From NCBI GenBank assembly GCA_037952775.1, contig JBANAY010000003.1:34100001-34164000 (forward strand): a stretch of DNA of 64,000 nucleotides. The letters run 5' to 3'. This document shows positions 45,212-57,900 of the stretch, one piece after another. The stretch is from Clonostachys chloroleuca (Eukaryota; Ascomycota; Sordariomycetes; Hypocreales; Bionectriaceae). The notes under the pieces are model-generated. The model did not search any database. It was not told the origin of the DNA and saw nothing but the letters and a program-made list of their open reading frames with translations. Position numbers and translations under genes: made by a program. Numbering within the stretch: the first letter of the stretch is position 1; every line of letters starts with the position of its first letter.

Positions 45212-47475
45212 ATGGATGCGAGTCGACGTCCGGGCACTCAGACGGAGAGTCGCTCACGACCTGTACCATCACCGTATGATCCGGTGCACGCTTCAAATGG
45301 ACCAGTCCCGTCCTTCATTTCCCAGAGACATTTCCTGCACCGGCACCAAGGAAACGTGGACAGCACCGTCTCTGTCGTAGAGGCCATCACGCATGTGGCC
45401 GAGATGTATCCCGGTTTCCAGTCCAGGCTCCCGGGTCCGTCCTCAATCACCAATTTTGGGCCCCTTCCCGTCGCAACCCAGCCATTTGTGCCTCTACATC
45501 CGCCTACTGATTCCTGGCTTCTGCCTGGGATGGCGAGCCATCCTTTGCTCCCAGTGACCTTTCCGCCCTCGAACCATCGGCCAGGCCATGCGCCGCCACC
45601 ACTTAGTGATTCTGGGCATGGGAGGGACCATTTGAGTTTCATCTCGAACCCAGCCACCAGTGTTGGGGCTGGTAGCACAAGAGGGATGAACCCGATGCCA
45701 TTTTCGCCAACCGAGCCTGAGCATGGGAACATTGAACGAGAGCGAGACCGGAACTCTCTGCAGGCGGATCGCTCCTATCCTCCGAGCTGGGCTCGCAACT
45801 ATCTTGCGCCTTCTACTCCGCTCCAAGTCCCAGGGCCAGGCGAGAGGCAGTACAATAATAACCCTCAGCAGCCTCCAACAAATATGCATGGTGAGCATCG
45901 AATTTTCTAACGCCTCCTCCGTTTGAACCTTCTTTTCTCGTTCTGCATGGTTTCCCCGCTTCTTCTCGTAACACAATGACAATGTACTCCCAAGAGAACA
46001 GTTTGGTGCACGTCACTCACACAACTACCGCCATCCCACAACACACATTATTCTTCGTAAAAACCTACTCCTGCTAACCCTATACAGAATCCACACAACA
46101 ATCCAATATACACCTCATCTCGCCTCCGAATCTCGACCGTCGGCGTCAGTTCATGTCCCAGAGATCGCGGAGAAACATGTCCTCTCAAACCAGTGCTCAG
46201 GCTAGTAGGGTTGAGCGCCAGCACACTAACAGAAGCCTGAGTGGCAATGTACCAACCAACAGAACCAGAGTTGATGGTCACTCGCGACGAAACGTCCCTT
46301 GGTCATCTCATATAAGGCAGAATTTCCATCGCGCGACTGGGGGAACGGAGACATACGTGGAAACCGCCTATGTATCGACCAAGCCGCCGGCGAACAAGCG
46401 TGTTTTGTTATCACTCGAGGAAGTGGAGATCTCAGAACTTCCTGAAGATGAAAGGAGTATGTTTTCCGAGGTGCAGGTACTTGCAAAAGGGCTTGCTTTG
46501 CTAATGAGGATTTGGCCTTAGCTTGCATCATATGCTACAACGACTTTGGCGATGAATCCCCAGAGGGCCATGCTGAGACACCACGCCGTCTGCCCGAGTG
46601 CAAGCATGTTTTCGGTGATCGATGCATCAAAAAGTGGTTGCAGCAGTCGGAGAACTGCCCATATTGCCGTGCTACAGTTGGGTATGTGAGAGCATCTGAT
46701 CTGAACATTGCTCATTTCGCAGAAGTGCCCCGAGAGTCATCAGAGTACGTCCACAACGTTCCTTTCCTTTCCTTACCTTCTCCCTCATATGGACACAGTG
46801 CTCTATTCTAGTCAAAGAGTTCGTAGCTGATTTTATTACAAGCGATGAAACGGACGAGCTTGTCGGAACCTTTTTCCACATTGGCGAGTCCCAGTTACAA
46901 CACATGCCTGTTTACACCAGCCTAGGCATGCCTCGTACTTTGGAGGAGCGAGAGCGCCATCGCATCTTCCTTTTGCGAACCCGAGAAGCCCAGATGAGAG
47001 AAGCCCAGATGAGAGAAGCCGAAGAGTCTCCCTCCCGTTCTCCCGTTGAAAGGGAAGATATCTTGGACACACCTCCCCCTCGGGCAGCATCCGACATGGA
47101 CCCCACGATCCAGACTCCAACACATAGCCATTTCCACGGAGAGGATATGATGGCAACGCCCCCTCTACAGCACCTCGTCTTGCAGCACAGCAAGGGCCCA
47201 GCGCTCCTACTATGCCTGAGCAGAATCCAAACATTCCACGCCCAGGACCCGTGGGTGGAAATGGTTCTAGGAGCTCGGGAACACACTCATCTACGCAAAC
47301 AATACCATCAAGTCCCGGATCCCCACACGCGAATCCGGTGCAGAATATTTCTACGCTGGCGAATTTCACTTTCGACTCGTATCCCGATCTAGGTCCGGCA
47401 GGCGGTCCACTCTTCCTGCCTTCGCTTGGTTCTGGAGCTTCTCATGGCCGGTCCGGCAGAGGTCGGCGATGTTAG
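45212..47475 (+). CDS. RING-finger protein, probable E3 ubiquitin ligase (variant ligand set, one frame break)
   Basis: Probable E3 ubiquitin ligase of about 635 residues. Exon 1 45212-45890 (Pro/Ser/His-rich, disordered), intron of 197 nt, exon 2 46088-46456, intron of 65 nt, exon 3 from 46522 with the RING. The RING reads CIICYNDFG, then CKHVFGDRCIKKWL and CPYCR. The position that is normally the fifth ligand (Cys or His) is Gly, with Asp next to it, a pattern I recall from other fungal RING proteins. Downstream splicing is uncertain; my preferred model ends exon 3 at 46681 (GTATGT donor), adds a small exon 46723-46744, and resumes at 46799. The C-terminal part has a coiled, Arg/Glu-rich stretch with a duplicated REAQM unit and ends in GRSGRGRRC. 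The frame breaks at a C5 run (47158-47163): one missing C joins the two open segments. Start chosen as first in-frame ATG (TGACCATGGATG). Confidence 0.8.
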
Positions 47476-48979
47476 TCTTGGATGGACTGATATGAGGTAG
47501 TTTTATTATCGAACCCGCAGAGAGCAGATCTTTTTTCCTTTTTCTTCCCTCATTTGAACTCTTTTTTCTCTCGGACAGCTATGACACGGATATCCATTAG
47601 GCGGAGTCAAGGGGTGTGTTTCTTTTTCCCCGCTATAGGAATGGCAAAGGTCCACGGGGGGGCCATACGCAATTTGACATAGATTGGCCGGTGGTTGATG
47701 CTTTCCTTTAATTTTTTTCGGCATGGGGAACTACGTTTCAACAAAGGCCTGCTGCTAGTCAAGAAGTATTAGACTGTGTTGAGCCAGTAAATAGAGAAAC
47801 ACCTAACGGCGCGCTTGATAAAAGTTGTATCAGAAATGAGCATGGGCATCTATATGAAACTGTGTAACTTGGTCCATCGAATCGAGACCGCATAGTACTT
47901 GGGCTCACGGGTTTACCTCAGCTAGGCATGGATAATTAATTAGTATGGTGACGATTCCGGTAGGCAGCATCAATAGAGTTTGGGTCATCTCCTCATCCCG
48001 GCATTCCTCCACACCTAGCGAATGAACGAATCGGCATGCAAACTGCAACAGGAAATCGGCAAACGAAACGAATCAAATTCATCGATAACACATTCATACA
48101 TGGGGGAACGACTGGATGAGGAAACTAAGATGCCATGGATTCCGAGTTAGTCCACTTTAGGTGACGATCGTAAGGCAAACAAGCCCAGGGTATCCAGATT
48201 GCCTGATGTGGGGCCATCGACTGCCAACTCACACATACATCATCCTGCGGTAGTACTACATGTGAAGGCCAGCCCAAGGGGGCTGTCAAGAGCCTGCTGC
48301 CGTGGACAAAAATGGGCCGTTAGGTCTGGGATATGCCCAACCATGGCACACATAGGACTTGGGTATGCAGACTTACCTGCATGACTGGACTGACTGACAG
48401 AAGTGGCCCGAGGGCATCCATGCTTTGCTGTGCGTAAGCGCCTGAGCCGAAGATTAATTTCACTCAAAGCCAGATGGAGGATGCTCTGTAAGCAGCCTCG
48501 ATAAGATAGAATTCAGCCAGTAGTAGACGGCCGGCTTTAAGCATGAGACGAATTGCAAATAGATTAGGTTGGGAATAGGAACGATACCGTCGGCGTAGAC
48601 TGAACTCTAGATGCTAGCAACTACTCTTTAGGGTAGGCAGCTTTCAGCCACACAAACCGCCAGTCTTGCTTTTGAGGTCTCCGTTTGATTCCGTCAGCCA
48701 CACACCCGTTGACGTTAGGTGATTCGGTCCCAGCTGAACGGCCCACTCTTAATGGGGTCGGGCCGGGGAGCGGGCGGCTGTTGATTGGGTGGTGAAACAA
48801 TGGCTTCCCAGCCACCGCCAGTTAGTCGGCTCCACCCCCGTCCAACGAGGCAGTTACGGGGGTCATCGCAGCTGAAGCCAAGCTCGATCCCCAATCAAAA
48901 CAATACAGAGGTCAACTCTCCATTTTCCTCCTTCCCACCCCCGTCAACCACCACACACGCGCACGCACATGCCGCCATC
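47476..48979. other. Intergenic: RING 3' flank and giant-gene promoter
   Basis: About 1.5 kb with no convincing gene. The first part is T-rich 3' flank (47520-47580, 47700-47720). An in-frame ATG at 48800 would add 60 Pro/Ser-rich residues to the giant protein and is an alternative start. Confidence 0.55.
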
Positions 48980-51900
48980 ATGGCAGATTCCCGTCGCCGG
49001 AGCCCCGACAGCTCCAGAAGGCGTAGGAGCGAGGGAAGAAGAGACTCTCGCGAATACACTGCCAATCGGTCGAACATGCCGTCCTATTACACCGACCAAC
49101 AGCCACAACAACAACAGCAAACGCCTAGGCCGTACGTGACGCAGCAGAATTCGACGCCCCAATCCCAACACCACTATGAATACCAGCAACAATACCAGCA
49201 ACGGCAGCCGCAGTCGGGGCGCCGTTCACGAGCAACCTCCAGCAGCTCGTCGTCGGGCAGCACTAACTCATCATCATTAATGGACATATCCCGATTCCAG
49301 GACACGAACAGGTTTGGTGGCGTCTTCAGCACATTTTTCCGAGCACCATCGGAGCGACGGAGGGTGAGGCGGAGGAGGAGCGGCAAGAAGAAGTCGCGCG
49401 TCCTCTACTTTGGAAACTCGTCGTCGTCGTCGGTCAATTCGGATCTTGCTTACGGCACCGGCTATATTCGACGCAGGAGGAGCCGCGACTTCAGCCAACA
49501 GCACACTCCAACCCACGCGCCAGTCCAGCCTGCGACTTACGCGGCGGCGCATTACTCCTCCCCTCATGGACAGAACCCCCCTACTACCAGCAGCAGCAGC
49601 AGCAGCAGCAGCCGCAACCACAGCCTTTCTTCAACGAGCCTCACCGCCCACTCCATGCCGAGCCACAGTCCATCAATCCGGTAGGTGTCGCCGCCGCAGG
49701 GGCAGCGGCCGGCGTGGCCGCGAGCGCGGCGCTGGGCTTGGCTGCCGACTACTACCATCCCGATGTCCAGATCCCATCTAAGCCGGCCACGCCCCAGCGA
49801 CGGAAGACGGATGATGAGATCATGGCAATCGGTCGCCAGCTGTCCGATCTTGCCAAGCGCCAGAATGAGGAGGACCTGAGGGCGCGAGGCGTAACTCGAC
49901 CATCACGGTTAGTATCCGCCGCTGCCAAGATTGAAGAGTATCGCAAGTTGAGGAAGTCTAGAAAAAATAACATGAACCGCGGGCTGGTGTACTCCAAGCC
50001 GCACCGCGACTCCTCTGATGATGACTCGGACTGGGAATCGGCTTCCGATGACGATTCGTCTGAGGATAGCGCTGATTCCGAGATGGCGTATGGAACGGTT
50101 GTGTCGCAGGCCATCCGCCCCTCAACTGCTGCCATGGCTGGAGCGGCTGCCATTGGTGCCGCAGGCGCTGCGGCAGCGTTTGGAAGACACTCGAGCATCA
50201 ACAACAGCCGTCCCGGACACGACAACCGGAATGTTGTCGACCCGTCGTTATTTGGACCCTACAACTCGCTTCGTGGGATGATCAACACACCATGCGGTTT
50301 TGGAGATGAGCGTAACGGAGCAGCCCAGCATAAGGGACCTAATCCTCTGAAGCGCTCCTCGACAGAACCATTGGGGCCTATGCATAATGTTTACCCGATC
50401 CCAACCTCTGATCCAACTAGGTTTAACGCTGGTCGGGATACTCGCTATGAGAATACGCGCCCTGCACCTGTTCCGCTGCAGCACCCCGCCCCGAGGACCC
50501 CTGTGCCTGACAAGGTCTTTAGGGCAGATAAGATCGAGGATGTCAGTCGCAAGGAGTCTGCACGCGATCGTTCCGACTCTTCCCCGGGTTTCGGAAAGAT
50601 GGCTGCCGGTGCTGCGGCTGCTGGCGTTGCCGCTGCGGTGATTGGCGGAGCGTTGACCAAGGGCAAGAGCAAGGACGACCGCGAGTCTCGAGACCATCGT
50701 AATGGCGACGACAAGGATCGGGAGAAGCGATCCCACCGAGCAGATCGGGAAGACAAGAATGATACGGAGTCACGGAAGTCGCGGCCTTCGTCCCAGTTCC
50801 GAGACGAGGTCGACAAGTACGCCAGGTATGCCAATGAAAGGGCCTCCAAGTCTAATGGCGACAAGCACTCCAAATCCAGAGACGACAAGTACTCTCAGTA
50901 TTCCGATGATAGGGCCTCCAAATACGACGATGACAGAGGTTATAAGTACGATGATGACAAGTCCTCCAAATCAAGGGACAGCAAGTACTCTGGGTATGCC
51001 GACGACAAGGTGTCTAAGTACGATGATGACAAGTACTCGAAATATAGTGACAGCAAGTCCTCGAAACGCGATGACAAGGTTTCTAAATATGAAAACGACA
51101 AGTATTCCAAATCTAGAGACGACAAGCACTCCAAGTACGGAGATGACAAGTACTCCAAATACGAGGACGACAAGTACTCCAATTACGGAGACGACAGACA
51201 CTCCAAGTATGGAGAGTCTTCGAAATCAAAGGACTACGAGGAGCCTTCCAATACTCGAGATCTTCCCGCCCTGCAGAAGCTTCCCTACGAATCCACTCCT
51301 ACTGCCGACTCTTCCTCAAAGGCGCCAGTTGACCCCTTCCAATTCCAGGTCGACAACTTCATGACGCCTGCAGTGTCAGACCCTGCACGCCCTTTGACCC
51401 CCATGGTGGTGACGGTTGATCGGGAACCAGTATTTGATGACGATTCTCCGCCGTACACACCACCAGGTGATAGGAGGATGAGCCGGAAAGACTCATTCGA
51501 GCTTGAGCAGCAGTATCAAACAAGGGCAGCAGACGAATTCCCGAGCTTTGTCAGCCGCGTTGCTCCTGCTGTAGTGCCTGCCGCAGCAGCAGCAGTAGCC
51601 GCTGGTGCGATTGTCGCGGCCTCGAAGTCTGACGATGTTCCTGAATCTACTGAAACCTCACGCGACCGCAAAAAAGAGAGCAGAAGTCAGAGCAGAAGTC
51701 AGAACAAAGCTACAGAGCCCAAGGACGAAATCCAGGAACAGGCAGACCGATATTATCGAGAAGCAGAGCTAGCTAGGAAGAAGGCATCTGATGAGATCCG
51801 GTCTCGCAGCCCGTCCCCTGAGGCTAAAGGAAACGAGCGTGAGCACGTCCGCGTTGTCACACCACCCGGGTATCGGGAACGTACCAAAGGGCTTTTCGAC

Positions 51901-54900
51901 GGACCAAATGCTGATGTGTTGATTGACCACATGTTCTTTCCACAAGAATCAGAGCGGTTCCGCACAGAGCGCAGATTGGACGGCAGCTTTGCTTCAGCGA
52001 GAGACCCCTCTGCTGAAGGAGAGCGACCTGTGCTGAACCTCACATACCCTACTCCCGAGTCAAGCCGCGCCCCCTCGAGCTCTCGTGATCCTGTCCCTGC
52101 ACCGGAGAAGGAACCAGAGTGGGACAATGTCCGAGATATTGAGCCCGAGGCTGATAAGCGCCGAGATGTCCATGATGACTCGTCTAGATCTGACGTTGGT
52201 ACTCGGCGTAGTAATGATGAGAGAGACGACACCACCTCGAGATATGTAGTCGGAGCGGGCTCCTATGACCAGGTGTCAGTAGCAACCCCCAAGTCAGTGA
52301 AATGGGGAGAAAATGAGACCAAGAGCTACGAAGTCATCACTCCGGAGGCAAGAGATGATGTCGAACACGACTTCAGTCGCTCTCAATCTGACGATAAGCC
52401 ACGCCCTCGTTTAGAGAAGGGCAGTCAGTGGGGTATGATGGCTGCTGCATTGGCCGCCGGTGCCGCCGGTGCCGCTGGAACCTTTGCCGGTTCAATCATT
52501 GGATCAAAATCTGGAGAGGATGACGATGCAGGCCCATCGCGATCCCTTGAAAAGCAGTCAACGGACTCTAGCTTTGACAAGTTGGATGATCTGATGGCTG
52601 CCCCCCCATCCCGGGACCCAAGCCTGCAAGCCCTAAGCCCGAGCATATGCCTGGTGGTTATGCGGACGATATCGAATTCGCTGCAACCCTGGCAGCGGGT
52701 CTGAAGCACACTGGCTTTGATGCCAACATTGTGATTGATGACCCCACGTATCATCGAAGAGACTCACCCCCCGGTTCGAATGAACTGAACGGCAAGCACT
52801 ACTACCCCCCTACAGTGGACTCTGTATCAGATTTGAGTCTCGGAGAGAAGCATCGTGGCCCTGAGCCGGGCTTTGTTCTTGGTGAAGTCGAAACGCCCAA
52901 GGACGAATCCCTGCCATTCCAGGATGCCGAAGGGTTTGGTTCGGAGAAGCTGAGCAAGAAGGAGAGGAAGAGACTTGCAAAGCTCGCAAAGGAGTCCTCT
53001 GATGTTGTCGACGCACCACGTGTCTCATACGAGCCGGAGTCCCAGTCAAGAGCCATATACGAGACCCCTGAACAAGCTGAGCCGGAGCCGAAGCTTAGCA
53101 AGAAGGAAAAGCGCAGGCGAGAGAAGGCTGCCAGAGAGGCCATTCTGGATGGGCAAGACAGTGATGGGCAGATTTATGCTGAGCCAGAACCCCTCGTTCG
53201 CTCTGAAGCATCCTGGGAAAACTGGGAAGACACATCGGATCTGAAATCACGAGTTTCGAGAGCTCGAGGCATCGATAGTTCCGAGCATTCGCTCGTTTCG
53301 GCACCGATCGGTTCATCATCAGAGGTGAAGCCATCCAGGGCGATCCACTCAGATGACGAATGGGAGTCCACCAAGAAGTCAAAGAAGAAATCGAAACGTA
53401 GCTCAGGCTATGATTCCCCTTCACGAGACTTACCCGTCCGATCAGCTACGACATCGGAGGTCGTTGTCGAGGACTCAGGGAAGAAGAGCAGGAAGTCGAA
53501 GCGAAGAAGCGGCACGGACGACGACTTTTATCAATATGATGACGAGCGACCGAGTCGAACCCGTGATCTCTTCGAGGACCGCGAAGTGAGTTCGATAGTT
53601 TCTGAGCCTCGCACTGAAGACAGACAGAGGAAGAGTCGTAGCAGCAAACCCGATTACCGTTATGACGACGAGGACACCAAGTCCGTTGCTTCTGCTCCCG
53701 GTTCATCGCGGAAGAGCAGGGAGTCTGAGAAGAGTAAGGAACCCGACAGGAGATCAAGTGGATTATTTTCGAGTATATTCAAGTCCAGCAAAGAAGGTGA
53801 AAAGCAGAAGAAGGATTCTTTTTTAGGTAATGCCGGCACTTTTGGCGCGGGTGTCGGCATCCTGGGAATTGGGGCAGCAGCTCTCACTCCTTTCAACGCC
53901 AACAATGCTTTCTCGGAAAAGAAGACTGACCATGAGGATATCTCTGAATGGTCGCGTAATGTCGAGAATTATGACCCCGACATCGTGGCTCGTGCAATAA
54001 AACCGGCCATTGATCCCCAGTATGGGGACTTTCTTCCACTTCCCCCAAGTGAGCCTGGTACGCCTGTGGGCACGCCAGAGGAACTTCCTACCTTACCGGA
54101 CAGCCGGCCAGATACCCCTCCAGAGGAGCGAGGATTCAAGCGTGAGCGTCCATTTCACAACCGGCGACGAAGCGCCCAGGAGACGCCGTCCAAAACTCCT
54201 AGCAACACTGCCATCCCTATCCAACTACGAATGGGAGGCCGGTCTGGGCCCTCTTCCCCGGCCCTCTTCAAAGCTTCGCCCATGAGCTCCCCTGTTGTTG
54301 GCATGGCTGAAAGCCCAACCAGATCCAGCCCAACGGTGGTGCGACGACCTACCTCTTGGGATAGCAGCCGCGAGTTCAAGCCACTGTACTTGGTCGAGCA
54401 CTCTCGCCAAATTTCCATCGACGCGCCCATTTTGGAAGCCGATCTCCCTGCTTTGCCTCCAAGCGAATCATCCTCTCGTGGGTCTCCTCCCGAATCTGAA
54501 GGCTGGGAGTCTGCCCACGAATATGCACAGGCTATGAATGACCGAGGATTTGATTACGGCCGCTATGGCGATGACTCTGGATTGCGGCTTGATACATCTT
54601 TGCCTCTGATGCAGCTTAGCCACGACGAGACTGGCTCTCAAGAAAGTACACCTAAGGCTGAAACGAGGCCAGAGTTTCCAGACATGTCATTGCTTCCAAG
54701 TGCTCTCGACCGGGGCGAGCCGAGTACTCTGGCTGGCTCAACTGAGGAGCACCAACCGGAGCCTGAGCCTATTGAATCCACGTCAAGAGATATAAATTCA
54801 TACCTTCTGCAATCTACCCCCTCGTCTGTGAAGTTGGTTCGGTCTATTCGCGGAGATTTCGACGACTACAGGTTGCCCGAGGTCCCCACCTCTCCCACCA

Positions 54901-57900
54901 GGACGTACGGTGCAGAGGAAACGACTGTAGGGGACTACAAGGATGAACTGGCCTCTGTTGGCGACCACTTCTCCGATGCTCATGAGATTAGCAGTGTCAG
55001 ATCCGTTGAGCTGATTCCTGATGCTGTTAAGGGCAAAGGCAAGATGGTAGAATTATTCGAACCTCGGGTTGCTGAAGATGTCCCTACCTCAAGAGATGTG
55101 CTTGCCATCGAACAGGCTCCTGTCGCAGAAGATGCTTCCGTCTCCGAAAAGACTGTTGCCACCGAGGAGATCTCTCCTATTGAAAAGGCCCCTGCTACTG
55201 AAGATGTCTCTGTGATTGGAACGACTCCTGTCGTCGAAGAGGTCTCGTTTTCCGAAAAGACTCCTGCCACCGAGGAAATCTCTTCTCTTGAAAAGGCCCC
55301 TGCCACTGGAGATGTCTCTGTCATTGAAGCGACCCCAATTGTTGAAGAGGTCTCATCTGCCGAAAAGACTCCTGCATCTGTTACTGAAACGACTCCTGTC
55401 GTTGAAGAGGTCTCGTCTGCTGAAAAGGCTCCTGCTACCGAAGATGCCTCTGTTATTCAAACGACTCCTATCGTTGAAGAGGTCGCATCTGCCGAAAAGA
55501 CTCCTGCCACTGAGGTAATCTCTTCTACTGAGAAGACTTCTGTTGTCGAAACGGCACCTGCTACTGAGGTTGTTTCTGTTATCGAAAGCACTCCGACTCT
55601 TGAAGAGGCCCCTGCCATCGATAAGGTTCCTGTCACTAAGGAAATCTCTTCTATCGAAAAAAACCCTGTCACCGGAGAGACTTCTGTCGAAAACGCTCTG
55701 CTCACTGAGGAGACACCTATTACTAAAGAGGTCCCTGAAACTGGGGAGGGAGAGCTTACTGCTGAGGAATTAAGCAAAATGTCAGCAAAGGATAGGAAGA
55801 AGGCCAAGAGAGCGGCCAAGAAGAGAGCTGAGGCGCTGGCTCTTGGCGCTACCGAAGACGTCTCTGCCGCTGAAAAGGCCCCTGCCGCCGAAGTTGTCTC
55901 TGTTGTTGAAAGCACTTCGGCAATTGAAGAGGTCCCTGCCGTCGAAAAGGCACCTGCCACGGAAGATGTTTCTGCCGCTGAAAAGGTTCCTGTCACTGAA
56001 GAAATCTCTTTTATCGAAAAGGCCCCGGTTGCCGAAGAGATTTCTTCTGTCGAAAAGGCATCTCTCACTGAGGAGACACCTATTACTAAAGAGGTCCTTG
56101 GTGAGGAAGAGCCTACTGCTGAGGAATTAAGCGCCATGTCAGCAAAGGACAGGAAGAAGGCCAAGAGAGCGGCCAAGAAGAGAGCCGAGGCGCTGGCTCT
56201 TGGCCTTGCTGCTAGTGTAGCTGTCGGTGTTGCTGGCAATACTTCGAAATCGACTGAGTCCGAAACACCTGCGCCTACAGAGGAAGAGACTTCTGCCCTT
56301 GAACAGGCACCTGCCAATGACAAGGCCATTACCACAGAAGAGATTCCTCCAGTAGGAAATGCCCCTACTGCAGATGAGGCTTCTACCACAGAAAAGGCCC
56401 TGATTGCGGATGAGGCCCCAGCAGCAGAAAATCCCCCCGCCACCGAGGAGATCCTTCTGGTAAAAAGTGCCCCTGTTGAGGATGAAGCCCTGCCTACAGA
56501 AAAGGCCTTGGTTGCGGATGAGACCCCAACAGCAGAAAATGCCCTCACCACAGAGGAGATCCCTGTTGTAGAAGAAGTTCCTACTGCCGATGACGCTCTG
56601 ATCACAGAAAAGGCCCTTGTCGCCGAAGATGCTCCTACACCAGAAAATCTTCTTATCACAGAGGAGGTTCCTACGGTAGAACAATTTCCTTCCGCCCATA
56701 AAGTTGCTATCCCAGAAGACGCCCCTACTGCCGAACAGGTTCTTGCCGTAGAGGAGGCTCCCTGCACAGAACAGGCCCCTCATATGGACGAGACCCCTGT
56801 CGCAGAAGAGGCCCTGGCTCCAGAGGGTGCTCCTACCATTGAGGAAGCACCTGTCATAGAGGATACTTCAATCGTCAAGGAGCTTCCTGCTACAGAGGAA
56901 GCTCCTCCCACAGAGGAAGGTCCTACTACTAAGGAAGCCCCCAGTAAGGAGGAAGCTCTTACTACAGAGGGAGCACCCGCTATAGAGGAAGCCCCTAAGA
57001 AGGAGGAAGCTCCTATTACTGAGGAAGCAACTAGCAAGGAGGAAGCCCCTATTACAAGGGAAATCCCCGTCTCTAAAGAGGCTGAAGCTGTCGAGGAAGA
57101 GCCTACTGCTGAGCAGCTAAGCAAAATGTCAAACAAAGAACGGAAGGCGGCGAGGAAGAAGGCGGCAGCCAAGAAGAGGGCAGCTGAGGCCTTAGCCCAA
57201 GAGGCAGCCGCTACAACTACCGAAGCCCCTGAGGCTCAAATGCCTGTTCTTACAGAGGAAGTCTCCACCACTAAGGACGCTCCAACTTCAGAGGAGGGTG
57301 CTCTTGCTACGGGCGTCTCTGCGAACGCCGAGGCCCCCCTACTATAGAAGAAGTCATCACTACCAAGGAGATTCCTACTACTACAGAGGATTTAGCTCCC
57401 GAAGGGGCTGTCATTTCTCAAGATGTTTCTACTGCTACGGAGGTTCCACTTCCAGAACAGACTATTATATCTAAGGAGATTTCAGGTACTACGGAGGCCC
57501 CGGTTCCAGATGAGGTTTCTACGGCTAAGGATGTTCTTCCTGTAGAAGATGCTCCGGCTACAGAAGAGGCCACAATTCCTCAGGACATTTCTACCACCCC
57601 GGATGCTTCTGTCGCTAAGGAAGGCCCTGTTTTAGACGATGCAGCGACTTCCAAGGAGATCTCTGCCGTGGAGGAGACTCCTGTTGCAGCGGAGGATCCT
57701 GCTGTCGAGTCTGCCCGTGCTGAAAGAGAAGCAGAAATCGCAGCAGAGGAAGCAGAACTTGCTGCTCTAGAGCGCAAGAGGTCAAAGAAGACGGGCAGAC
57801 ATATCATGAAGAAGGATAGGGAGCGCTATACAGTCTTAATCGCAAACGCAGAACAGCGCGCCGCAGAGAAAGCAGCACGTGAGGCTTCCACTGCCGAAGT

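Noticed and set aside
55457..56767. Long minus-strand Ser/Ala/Gly-rich open frame (436 codons), and a similar one at 58705-59514
   Set aside because: These are antisense shadows of the codon-periodic repeats in the giant gene; repeats keep all frames open.
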